From contig CACYBP010000165.1 in assembly GCA_902772625.1 (NCBI GenBank), positions 1 through 9,157 on the forward strand: a stretch of DNA of 9,157 nt. The letters run 5' to 3'. The position numbers were made by a program, and so were the translations under genes. The notes beneath the pieces were generated by a model. It did not search any database, was not told where the DNA came from, and saw nothing but the letters and a program-made list of their open reading frames with translations. Below are positions 1 to 6,280 of this stretch, in pieces (within the stretch, counting starts at the first letter, position 1; the number at the start of each line of letters is the position of its first letter). Source of the stretch: Oscillospiraceae bacterium (GTDB taxonomy: Bacteria; Bacillota; Clostridia; Oscillospirales; QAMX01).

Positions 1-1122
1 AAGCGCTCCGGCGCCGACTGCGCCGCCGTGGTGATGAGCGGGAACTTTACCCAGCGCGGCGAACCCGCCCTGATCGGGAAATACGCCCGCGCGGAATCCG
101 CTCTGAAGGGCGGCGCCGATCTGGTGCTCGAGCTTCCCCTGTCCTTCTCTCTGGCTTCGGCCGAACGGTTCGCCCTGGGCGGCGTTTCGATTCTTTCAAG
201 GCTTTGCAGCGTGCTCTCCTTCGGGGCTGAGGAGGACGATCCTGCGCTTTATTTTCTCGCGGCGGAGTTTATTTCCTCCGAAGAAGGACGAAAGGCGATC
301 CGCGAAAACCTGCGCCGGGGGATATCCTATCCCGCCGCTCTGGGAAAAGCGGCCGCGCTCTCGCTGCCTCCCGCCGCGAAAGCGCTCTTCTCGCATCCGA
401 ACGCGATCCTCGGGATCGAGTACGCGAAGGCGATCCGAAAGCTTGCCTCCCCCCTTTCGATCCTCCCCGTCGCCCGTATCGGAGCTTTGCACGATGCGGA
501 AGGCGACTCGGACGGATATTCTGCCTCCGGGATCCGAAAGCTGGAACCGGAGGCCGCGGCGGCCCTCCTTCCGGAGGAGAGCGGGAAGATCCTTCTCAGA
601 GAAGCGAAGGCCGGAAGATATATGCGGGACAAGAGCCTGTTTTATGCCGAGATGACGGCCTTTCTCCGAAGGCTTTCGGCCCGGGATTGGGAAAAGGTCG
701 CGGGCGTGAGCGAGGGACTTGAAAACCGCGTTATGGAGGCGGTGAAAAAGACGGCGGATCCGGAGGAAGCCGTGCGACTTGCCAATTCCGCGCGCTACCC
801 CTCCTCCCGCGTCAGGCGGATCCTGCTGGCGGCCTATCTCGGTCTGACCTCCGAACGGGCAGCCTCCTTCCCGGAGCCGCGATACGTCCGGGCGCTCGCC
901 TTCAACGAAAAAGGCCGCAGCCTTCTCGGAAAACTCCGTGAAGAGGGCTTCCCGGTGATCACGAACGGAAGCAAGGCGCGCTCCCGTCTCTCCCCCACGC
1001 TTTTTGAGGAGTTTCAGAGCGAAGCCTTGGCCGACGATCTTTATTACATGGGTTTGCCCGATCCCGCCGAACGCCTTTCCGGAACGGCTTTTCTTCAAAA
1101 GCCCGTCGTACTGTCCCTGTGA
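1..1122 (+). CDS. tmcAL: tRNA(Met) cytidine acetate ligase, N-terminus cut by window edge
   Basis: This enzyme (formerly YlbM) uses ATP and acetate to form N4-acetylcytidine at the wobble position of elongator tRNA-Met in the cytoplasm. The frame is open to base 1, so the 373 visible residues lack roughly the first 30, including the HxGH nucleotidyltransferase motif expected there. What is visible fits the family: the MSGNFTQRGEPALIGKYARAE block at the left edge, DLVLELP, a PNAILGIEYAKAI block in the middle, and SASGIRKL in place of the family's usual SATAIR-type motif. The stop at 1120-1122 is followed within 20 bases by a strong terminator, so this is the last gene of its transcript. The - strand cluster converges on it. 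The GTG at 28 is internal and is not the start. Family assignment is secure; the start lies outside the window. Confidence 0.93.
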   Translation, partial: KRSGADCAAVVMSGNFTQRGEPALIGKYARAESALKGGADLVLELPLSFSLASAERFALGGVSILSRLCSVLSFGAEEDDPALYFLAAEFISSEEGRKAIRENLRRGISYPAALGKAAALSLPPAAKALFSHPNAILGIEYAKAIRKLASPLSILPVARIGALHDAEGDSDGYSASGIRKLEPEAAAALLPEESGKILLREAKAGRYMRDKSLFYAEMTAFLRRLSARDWEKVAGVSEGLENRVMEAVKKTADPEEAVRLANSARYPSSRVRRILLAAYLGLTSERAASFPEPRYVRALAFNEKGRSLLGKLREEGFPVITNGSKARSRLSPTLFEEFQSEALADDLYYMGLPDPAERLSGTAFLQKPVVLSL

Positions 1123-1141
1123 AAAAAGACATGATAAAGCC

Positions 1142-1175
1142 CGCCGCCGGGGATCGCTCCCCGGCGGCGTTTTTT
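1142..1175 (+). terminator. Intrinsic terminator after tmcAL, possibly bidirectional
   Basis: A perfect 11-bp GC-rich stem (1142-1152 pairing with 1159-1169, arms CGCCGCCGGGG and CCCCGGCGGCG) closes a 6-base loop and is followed at once by six T (1170-1175). This is a textbook Rho-independent terminator for + strand transcripts ending in tmcAL. Read on the - strand, the same stem lies about 20 bases past the tyrS stop. It is followed there only by GGGCTTTATC, with a longer T run about ten bases further on. It could therefore also end the tyrS transcript, but less efficiently. Confidence 0.92.
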
Positions 1176-1191
1176 CGATATGCTGACGCCT

Positions 1192-2418
1192 TTATTCCGC
1201 GATGACCTTGGAGAAGTTCTTTTTGCCCTTCTTGAAGATCAGGCCTTCCGCGAAGGCCTCCTTCGGATACTTCTTATAGACGTCGGTGACCTTTTCCCCC
1301 GCGGCCTCCACGCCGCCCTGGGTGACAAGCCTGCGGGCCTCGCTTCTCGAGGAGGCAAAGCCGCACTTGATGATCAGGTCGAGGATACCGACGCCGTCCT
1401 CACCGAAGTCGTCGTCATGGAGAGCGGTGACCGGCATGTTGTCGTCGTCGCCCTTGCCGCCGAAAAGGGCTCTGGCCGCGTTCTGCGCTTTGGCCGCTTC
1501 CTCGTCTCCGTGAACCATGGCGGTCAATTCGTAGGCCAGAATCTCCTTGGCTTCGTTGATGCGGGAGGTCCCCTGCCAGAGGGCGATCTCGTCGATTCTG
1601 TCAAGCGGCAGGAAGGTCAGCATGCGCAGGCACTTGATTACGTCGTCGTCGCCGACGTTGCGCCAGTACTGATAGAATTCGAAGGGGCTGGTCTTGTTCG
1701 CGTCAAGCCAGACGGCGTTGCCCGCGGTCTTGCCCATCTTGTGGCCCTGGGAGTCGGTCAGAAGGGTGATGGTCATGGCGTGGGCGTCCTTGCCCAGCTT
1801 TTTGCGGATCAGCTCGGTGCCGCCGAGCATGTTGGACCACTGATCGTCGCCGCCGAACTGCATGTTGCAGCCGTAATTCTTGAAAAGATGGTAGAAATCG
1901 TAGGACTGCATGATCATGTAGTTGAATTCGAAAAAGCTGAGGCCCTTTTCCATGCGCTGCTTGTAGCATTCGGCACGGAGCATGTTGTTGACCGAGAAGC
2001 AGGTGCCGACTTCTCTCAGAAGCTCCACGTAATTCAGATCCAGAAGCCAGTCGGCGTTGTTGACCATCTGCGCCTTGTCAGGCCCGAATTCGATGAAGCG
2101 CTCCATCTGCTTTTTGAAGCAGGCTGCGTTGTGATCAATGTCCGCGCGGGTGAGCATCCTGCGCATGTCGCTGCGGCCGGAGGGGTCGCCGATCATGGTG
2201 GTGCCGCCGCCGATCAGGGCGATGGGCTTGTTGCCGGCCATCTGAAGACGCTTCATCAGGACAAGGGTCATGAAATGCCCGGCCGTCAGGCTGTCGGCGG
2301 TGCAGTCATAACCGATATAGAAGGTCGCTTTGCCTTCGTTGATCATTTTGCTGATCTCTTCTTCGTTGGTGACCTGTGCGATCAGACCGCGCGCTTTGAG
2401 TTCATCGTAGAGTTGCAT
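1192..2418 (-). CDS. tyrS: Tyrosine--tRNA ligase
   Basis: This is the class I aminoacyl-tRNA synthetase that activates tyrosine with ATP and charges tRNA-Tyr in the cytoplasm. The 408 residues carry the full bacterial TyrRS layout. Tyr34 and Asp38 sit at the start of the Rossmann fold, with TADSL at 40-44. The HIGH-motif position reads TAGH (45-48). The tyrosine pocket YMIMQSYD has Tyr167, Gln171 and Asp174, followed by GGDDQW (189-194). The KMSKS equivalent is KMGKT (227-231), and an S4 RNA-binding domain covers about 344-405. Start: ATG at 2416-2418, with AAAGGA (2427-2432) 8 bases upstream. The gap to recN is only 42 bases, so it is probably co-transcribed with recN, and there is no room for the tyrosine T-box leader common in Firmicutes. 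The Thr45 in the HIGH motif is unusual, but the rest of the active site is intact, so I expect an active enzyme. Confidence 0.97.
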   Translation of the reverse strand: MQLYDELKARGLIAQVTNEEEISKMINEGKATFYIGYDCTADSLTAGHFMTLVLMKRLQMAGNKPIALIGGGTTMIGDPSGRSDMRRMLTRADIDHNAACFKKQMERFIEFGPDKAQMVNNADWLLDLNYVELLREVGTCFSVNNMLRAECYKQRMEKGLSFFEFNYMIMQSYDFYHLFKNYGCNMQFGGDDQWSNMLGGTELIRKKLGKDAHAMTITLLTDSQGHKMGKTAGNAVWLDANKTSPFEFYQYWRNVGDDDVIKCLRMLTFLPLDRIDEIALWQGTSRINEAKEILAYELTAMVHGDEEAAKAQNAARALFGGKGDDDNMPVTALHDDDFGEDGVGILDLIIKCGFASSRSEARRLVTQGGVEAAGEKVTDVYKKYPKEAFAEGLIFKKGKKNFSKVIAE

Positions 2419-2460
2419 GTGTCGTATCCTTTCTTGCCCCGGAAGGGCTTATTGACGGAG

Positions 2461-4164
2461 TTAATTAGCCTCTGAGAGCAAAACCTCCCGGCGTGCCCGG
2501 CAGGCCTCAAGCATCTGTCCCGCGCTGGAGAGCGCGAGATCGGTGATCTCCGCGCCGACGTTGATGCGCGCGATCTCGCGTTTTCGCTCCCCTTCGTTCA
2601 GAAGGCGGACGCCGGTGGAGGTGCGGCTTTCCTTCTCTTTCTTTTCGATCAGATAATCGGCGTCGGCCATGGCGGCCAACTGCGAAAGGTGCGTGACGCA
2701 GAGCACCTGCCGTCCTCTGGCCAGAAGCCAGAGCTTGTCGGCGACCTTCTGCGCGGCCCGGCCGGAAATGCCGGTGTCGATCTCGTCAAAGATCTGAACC
2801 GGGATGCTGTCCTTATCGGTCAGGACGTTTTTCATGGCGAGCATGATCCGGGAAAGCTCGCCTCCGGACGCCGTCTTGGAAAGCGGCTTCAGGCTTTCGC
2901 CCCGGTTGACCGACAGGAAGAATTCCAGAGAATCGATCCCGTCCCCGTGGAACTGGAGAGGACCGTCCTCTTCCTGATCGTAGAATTCCACCCGGAAGCG
3001 GGTGTGGGGCATATCGAGATAGGCAAGCTCTTTTTCGATCAGGGTCGAAAGGCGCGCGGCCGCTTTCTTGCGGTTTTCACTGAGCGCGTGCGCCTTCCGG
3101 CGCACCTCTTCCCGGAGCACGGCGTATTCTTTCGTCAGCTCCTCGCGGCGCTGGTCGGTGCCGGCGATGGCGGCGCGTTCTTCTTTTGCCTTTTCCAGAA
3201 AAGCGAGAACGTCCTCCTCGGTGGCGCCGTATTTTCTTTTCAGACGGTAGATCTGATCCAGCCGGTCCTCCAGCTCATCCAGCTCCTTCGGGGAGAAATC
3301 CAGCCCGTCGGCTTCGGTTTCAAGGGTTGCGAGCACGTCCTCCACGGCGTAAGAGGCGTTTTGCAGATTTTCCAGAGCCGGCTCGTACCTGTCGCCGAAG
3401 CGAGAAAGGGCGGAAAGCTCGCTTGCCGCGGAATGGAGCGCCTCCAGGGCGCCGCCCTCCTCGTTTCCCGAGAGAGCGGAGATGGCGGCGCGCAGACGCC
3501 CCGCGATCTTTTCGGCGTTGGCGAGAAGGTCGCGCCGCTCTTTCAATTTTTCTTCCTCGCCGGGAGAAATGGCGGCGGCTTCGATCTCGGCGATCTGATA
3601 ATCCAGCATTTCGATCCGGCGGAGCTTTTCACCTTCGTCGATCTCCAGGCTCTTGATCTCCTTTGCAATCCCCTTCAGACGGAGGAACAGGACGCGATAG
3701 GCGGCCTTGTCCCCGTCCAGGGCGGCGAAGGTGTCGATATACTCAATATGCCGGGACGGATCCAGCAGGTTTCGGCTGTCGTGCTGCCCGTGGATATCCA
3801 CGAGCTTTTCGCCGATGGCGCGCAGGAACGCGGTCCCGACGGGGGCGTCGTTTACCCGGCAAAGATTCTTGCCGTCGGAAGAAAGCTCCCGGTAAAGCCG
3901 GAGATTCCCGTCTTCGTCCGCAAGCTCCCTCACCTGGTCGGGAACGGCTTTTCCGAAGGTGAATTCCGCGTATACGGACGCTTTCTTTTCCCCTGTGCGG
4001 ATGATATCCCGGGACATGCGGTCGCCGAGGATCATGCGCACCGCGTCGATGATCATGGATTTGCCCGCGCCGGTCTCGCCGGTCAGGACGCTGAAGCCCC
4101 GGCCGAAGGAGATATCGGCTTCTTCCACCACCGCGATGTTGCGAATTGAGAGACGGGTCAGCAT
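2461..4164 (-). CDS. recN: DNA repair protein RecN (SMC-like ATPase)
   Basis: RecN is an SMC-family ATPase that acts early in recombinational repair of double-strand breaks on the nucleoid. The 567 residues are normal for the family. The N-terminal head starts with the typical LxxLxIRNIAVVEE pattern and Walker A GETGAGKS (29-36). A Q-loop region with DIHGQHDSRNLLDP lies near 130. A central, charged, Glu/Lys-rich coiled-coil arm runs over roughly 155-370. The C-terminal head has the ABC signature SGGEL (from 433), Walker B IFDEIDTG (catalytic Asp460-Glu461) and the switch THLSQLAA near 491. Start: ATG at 4162-4164, preceded after 8 bases by AAGGAAGG (4173-4180). It begins 15 bases after argR, the usual argR-recN pairing. 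tyrS follows, in place of the spoIVB-spo0A pair found here in many spore formers. Confidence 0.97.
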   Translation of the reverse strand: MLTRLSIRNIAVVEEADISFGRGFSVLTGETGAGKSMIIDAVRMILGDRMSRDIIRTGEKKASVYAEFTFGKAVPDQVRELADEDGNLRLYRELSSDGKNLCRVNDAPVGTAFLRAIGEKLVDIHGQHDSRNLLDPSRHIEYIDTFAALDGDKAAYRVLFLRLKGIAKEIKSLEIDEGEKLRRIEMLDYQIAEIEAAAISPGEEEKLKERRDLLANAEKIAGRLRAAISALSGNEEGGALEALHSAASELSALSRFGDRYEPALENLQNASYAVEDVLATLETEADGLDFSPKELDELEDRLDQIYRLKRKYGATEEDVLAFLEKAKEERAAIAGTDQRREELTKEYAVLREEVRRKAHALSENRKKAAARLSTLIEKELAYLDMPHTRFRVEFYDQEEDGPLQFHGDGIDSLEFFLSVNRGESLKPLSKTASGGELSRIMLAMKNVLTDKDSIPVQIFDEIDTGISGRAAQKVADKLWLLARGRQVLCVTHLSQLAAMADADYLIEKKEKESRTSTGVRLLNEGERKREIARINVGAEITDLALSSAGQMLEACRARREVLLSEAN

Positions 4165-4179
4165 ACGGGACGCCTTCCT

Positions 4180-4632
4180 TTATTTGAGAAAATTACGCAT
4201 ATCGGTGCAGAAATCCTGCGCCTTGACCTGGGAACGCATGACGATGAAGATGGTGTCGTCGCCGGCAAGAGTACCGACCACGTTGGGAAGATGCATGGAA
4301 TCGATGGCCGCGGCGGCCGCCGAGGCGGAGCCGGTCAGCGTACGGATCACCACCGTGTTGACTGCATAATCGATGGAAAGGACGCTCTCACGGAAAATGG
4401 TGTGAAATTTTGACGTGTCGGAGGTCTGTCCTTCGGTCTTCGCGACGGCGTATTTATAATGCTCGTCGTGATCGTGGACCTTGATGATATTCAGCTCCTT
4501 GATGTCGCGGGACACGGTTGCCTGGGTGGCGGGAAAGCCCTCCTTCACCAGCATCTCGGCAAGCTGCTGCTGGGTCTCCACGTCGTTTTCGGAGATCAGG
4601 CGAAGAATCGTGTTGTGCCTTTTGAATTTCAT
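4180..4632 (-). CDS. argR: Arginine repressor ArgR/AhrC
   Basis: This is the hexameric arginine-dependent transcription factor that represses arginine biosynthesis genes and, in Firmicutes, activates catabolic ones. Its length, 150 residues, is typical. The N-terminal winged helix-turn-helix covers about 1-65, with the recognition region FPATQATVSRDIKEL (Ser41-Arg42 being the conserved DNA-contacting pair). The C-terminal oligomerisation and arginine-binding domain ends with the conserved GTLAGDDTIF (120-129), whose Asp-Asp binds arginine. Start: ATG at 4630-4632, with AAAGGAG (4641-4647) 8 bases upstream. It lies 38 bases after nadK and 15 before recN. No arginine gene is in the window, so the position reflects the conserved cluster rather than a local target. 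I saw no convincing ARG box upstream. A small hairpin abuts its ribosome binding site. Confidence 0.97.
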   Translation of the reverse strand: MKFKRHNTILRLISENDVETQQQLAEMLVKEGFPATQATVSRDIKELNIIKVHDHDEHYKYAVAKTEGQTSDTSKFHTIFRESVLSIDYAVNTVVIRTLTGSASAAAAAIDSMHLPNVVGTLAGDDTIFIVMRSQVKAQDFCTDMRNFLK

Positions 4633-4640
4633 GATCTATT

Positions 4641-4665
4641 CTCCTTTCGGCGAAAAACGCCGGAA
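4641..4665 (-). other. Hairpin abutting the argR ribosome binding site
   Basis: In the 38-base nadK-argR gap, the mRNA-sense sequence contains CGGCG-TTTTT-CGCCG (bases 4648-4652 and 4658-4662). It could extend by two or three A-T pairs past one C-A mismatch into 4645-4647. Those bases belong to the AAAGGAG ribosome binding site (4641-4647). The T run lies in the loop, not after the stem, so this is not a terminator. It might modestly limit argR translation, but the stem is short and the effect is inference. Confidence 0.4.
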
Positions 4666-4670
4666 CGATT

Positions 4671-5471
4671 TCAGAGTTTTTGATAGAGGATACTGAAAAA
4701 GCTTTCGTCCTTGATCTTGATCAGGGCGGTTTTCCTGGGCGAACGGGATATAACGACCCGGTCGTTCGAGGAAAGCGAAAACACCTCTCTCCCGTCCCCG
4801 GAGACGAAGGCCGACCGGCCCTCCAGAGCGCCGACCAGGACCTCGATCCTTCGGTCGGGAGAAAACACGAAGGACTTGGCGTAAAGCGCGTGGGCGCTAA
4901 GCGGCGTCAGCGTGATGGAATCCGCCAGAGGATCCACCACGGGTCCGCCCGCAGAAAGCGAATAAGCGGTGCTTCCCGTGGGTGAGCTTGCGATGATGCC
5001 GTCGCCCCGGAAGCTTTTGACCTCGGTCCCGTCGCAGCAAAGAGTCAGAGGGATCACCCGCATGATCTCCCCGTGAGTGATCACGGCGTCGTTCAGGGCG
5101 TCCTCGTGCAGAACGTTTTTGCCATCGCGCATCACGTCGATGGAAAGCATCATCCGGTTTTCGATGCGATAATTTCCCAAAGCGAGCTTCTCAAGCAGGG
5201 AGATCTCCCCCGCCTCCAGCTCGGTGAGATATCCGAGGGTCCCGACGTTGATCCCGAGAATGGGCTTTCCCAGAAGGGACGCCTGCCACGCGGCGTGAAG
5301 AAGCGTGCCGTCGCCGCCGAAGGTCAGAATCGCGTCGGCGTCCCCGGGGATCGGCTCGTGCGAGGCGATCCGGACGGCGTCGGCTCCGCTTTTTTCAAGG
5401 ATGGAAGCCGCTTTCTTCGTGACAAGGCCGTCCTTGTCCTTATCAAAGTTTGTGATCAGAACGTATTTCAT
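4671..5471 (-). CDS. nadK: NAD kinase
   Basis: This cytoplasmic enzyme phosphorylates NAD at the adenosine 2'-hydroxyl, with ATP (or polyphosphate in some species), to give NADP. The 266 residues match the compact bacterial form. The diagnostic GGDGT is at 52-56, followed by LLHAAW. GINVGTLGYL (73-82) comes next. The Asn127-Asp128 pair sits in ALNDAVI. The NAD-binding loop reads GDGIIASSPTGSTAYSLSAGGP (157-177, split here as GDGII, SSPTGSTAYS and AGGP). Start: ATG at 5469-5471. It overlaps the tlyA stop as ATGA, a 4-base overlap typical of translational coupling, and the only upstream purine-rich stretch is a GGGGGAAA-like run. The tlyA-nadK-argR order is common in Clostridia, whereas Bacillus carries nadK elsewhere. 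Confidence 0.96.
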   Translation of the reverse strand: MKYVLITNFDKDKDGLVTKKAASILEKSGADAVRIASHEPIPGDADAILTFGGDGTLLHAAWQASLLGKPILGINVGTLGYLTELEAGEISLLEKLALGNYRIENRMMLSIDVMRDGKNVLHEDALNDAVITHGEIMRVIPLTLCCDGTEVKSFRGDGIIASSPTGSTAYSLSAGGPVVDPLADSITLTPLSAHALYAKSFVFSPDRRIEVLVGALEGRSAFVSGDGREVFSLSSNDRVVISRSPRKTALIKIKDESFFSILYQKL

Positions 5472-6280
5472 CGGCGTTTCCCCCGCTTGAGTTCCTCCAT
5501 AGCGTACCGAACGGTGCCGGCGGCGTCAGGATCGGCGTCTGGCCGGTTTTTGGCGGTCCACAGGAGATATTCCACGTTTCCGTCTCCCCCCGTGATGGGA
5601 GACCAGGTCAGCCCGAGGATCGAAACGCCCGTCGAGCGGAGATGGAAAAGAAGATCCCGTATCACCCGCAGGTGATCCTTTTCGTTTTTGACGATCCCGT
5701 TTTTCCCCACTGCCTCGCGCCCGGCTTCGAACTGCGGCTTGATCAGAAAAACGGCGGAGCCGTCCTCCGCAAGGAGCGGAAAAACCGACGGGAAAACCAG
5801 CTTCAGCGAAATAAACGAGAGATCGGAGGCGATAAAATCATATTTTCTTGACGTGATCTCCGGAGGCATGCGCCTCACGTCGGTTTTCTCATAAGACAGT
5901 ACCCTCGGATCGGAAAGGAGCGTCGGGGAAAGCTGGCCGTGTCCTCCCTCCACCGCGGTGACCGAGAGAGCGCCGGCCTTCAGCATACAGTCGGTGAACC
6001 CTCCGGTGGAAGCGCCGATATCCAGACAGGTCTTTCCTTTCAGATCGATGCAAAAGACCTGAAGAGCCTTCTGGAGCTTATATCCGCCACGGCTGACGAA
6101 GGCGTCTTTATCCTCCCGGCAGACGATCTCATCGCCGGGTGATACCGGAAACGCGGATTTTCGAACGGTGACGCCGTTTACGTCGACCTTGCCGTTTTCT
6201 ATGGCTGTTTTTGCCGTTTCCCGGCTCCGTGTGAGACCCCGCGACACCAGGGCGGCGTCAAGGCGAAGCTTATTCTCCAT
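5468..6280 (-). CDS. tlyA: TlyA-family rRNA 2'-O-methyltransferase
   Basis: TlyA proteins use S-adenosylmethionine to 2'-O-methylate rRNA; in mycobacteria the targets are 16S C1409 and 23S C1920, and loss gives capreomycin resistance. The 270-residue product has an N-terminal S4 domain (about 1-60, RLDAALVSRGLTRSR onward) and a FtsJ/RrmJ-like Rossmann methyltransferase domain. The SAM motif LDIGASTGGFTD is at 86-97. The likely K-D-K-E catalytic set is Lys68 (SRGGYKL), Asp153 (ASDLSFISL), Lys181 (LIKPQFE) and Glu237 (GNVEYLLW). The start chosen is ATG 6278-6280 (MENKLRLDAAL). The frame is open upstream to 6349, but those 23 residues lie inside dxs and do not resemble the family. It overlaps the dxs 3' end by 11 bases and the nadK start by 4, so translation is probably coupled. 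The older name hemolysin A is misleading. Confidence 0.95.
   Translation of the reverse strand: MENKLRLDAALVSRGLTRSRETAKTAIENGKVDVNGVTVRKSAFPVSPGDEIVCREDKDAFVSRGGYKLQKALQVFCIDLKGKTCLDIGASTGGFTDCMLKAGALSVTAVEGGHGQLSPTLLSDPRVLSYEKTDVRRMPPEITSRKYDFIASDLSFISLKLVFPSVFPLLAEDGSAVFLIKPQFEAGREAVGKNGIVKNEKDHLRVIRDLLFHLRSTGVSILGLTWSPITGGDGNVEYLLWTAKNRPDADPDAAGTVRYAMEELKRGKRR

Noticed and set aside
2437..2450. Terminator between recN and tyrS
   Set aside because: Only a 4-bp GCCC/GGGC stem is present, with no T run after it on the - strand.
2419..2460. T-box leader for tyrS
   Set aside because: The recN-tyrS gap is only 42 bases, far too short, with no T-box sequence or terminator.
1180..2475. 431-codon open frame on the + strand opposite tyrS
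   Set aside because: It mirrors tyrS codon structure, has no recognisable domain or good ribosome binding site, and is the usual by-product of GC-rich, C/G-ending codons on the other strand.
2689..4149. 486-codon open frame on the + strand opposite recN
   Set aside because: It is antisense to a clear RecN with intact Walker motifs, and its protein has no family-like pattern. Long shadows are expected at this base composition.
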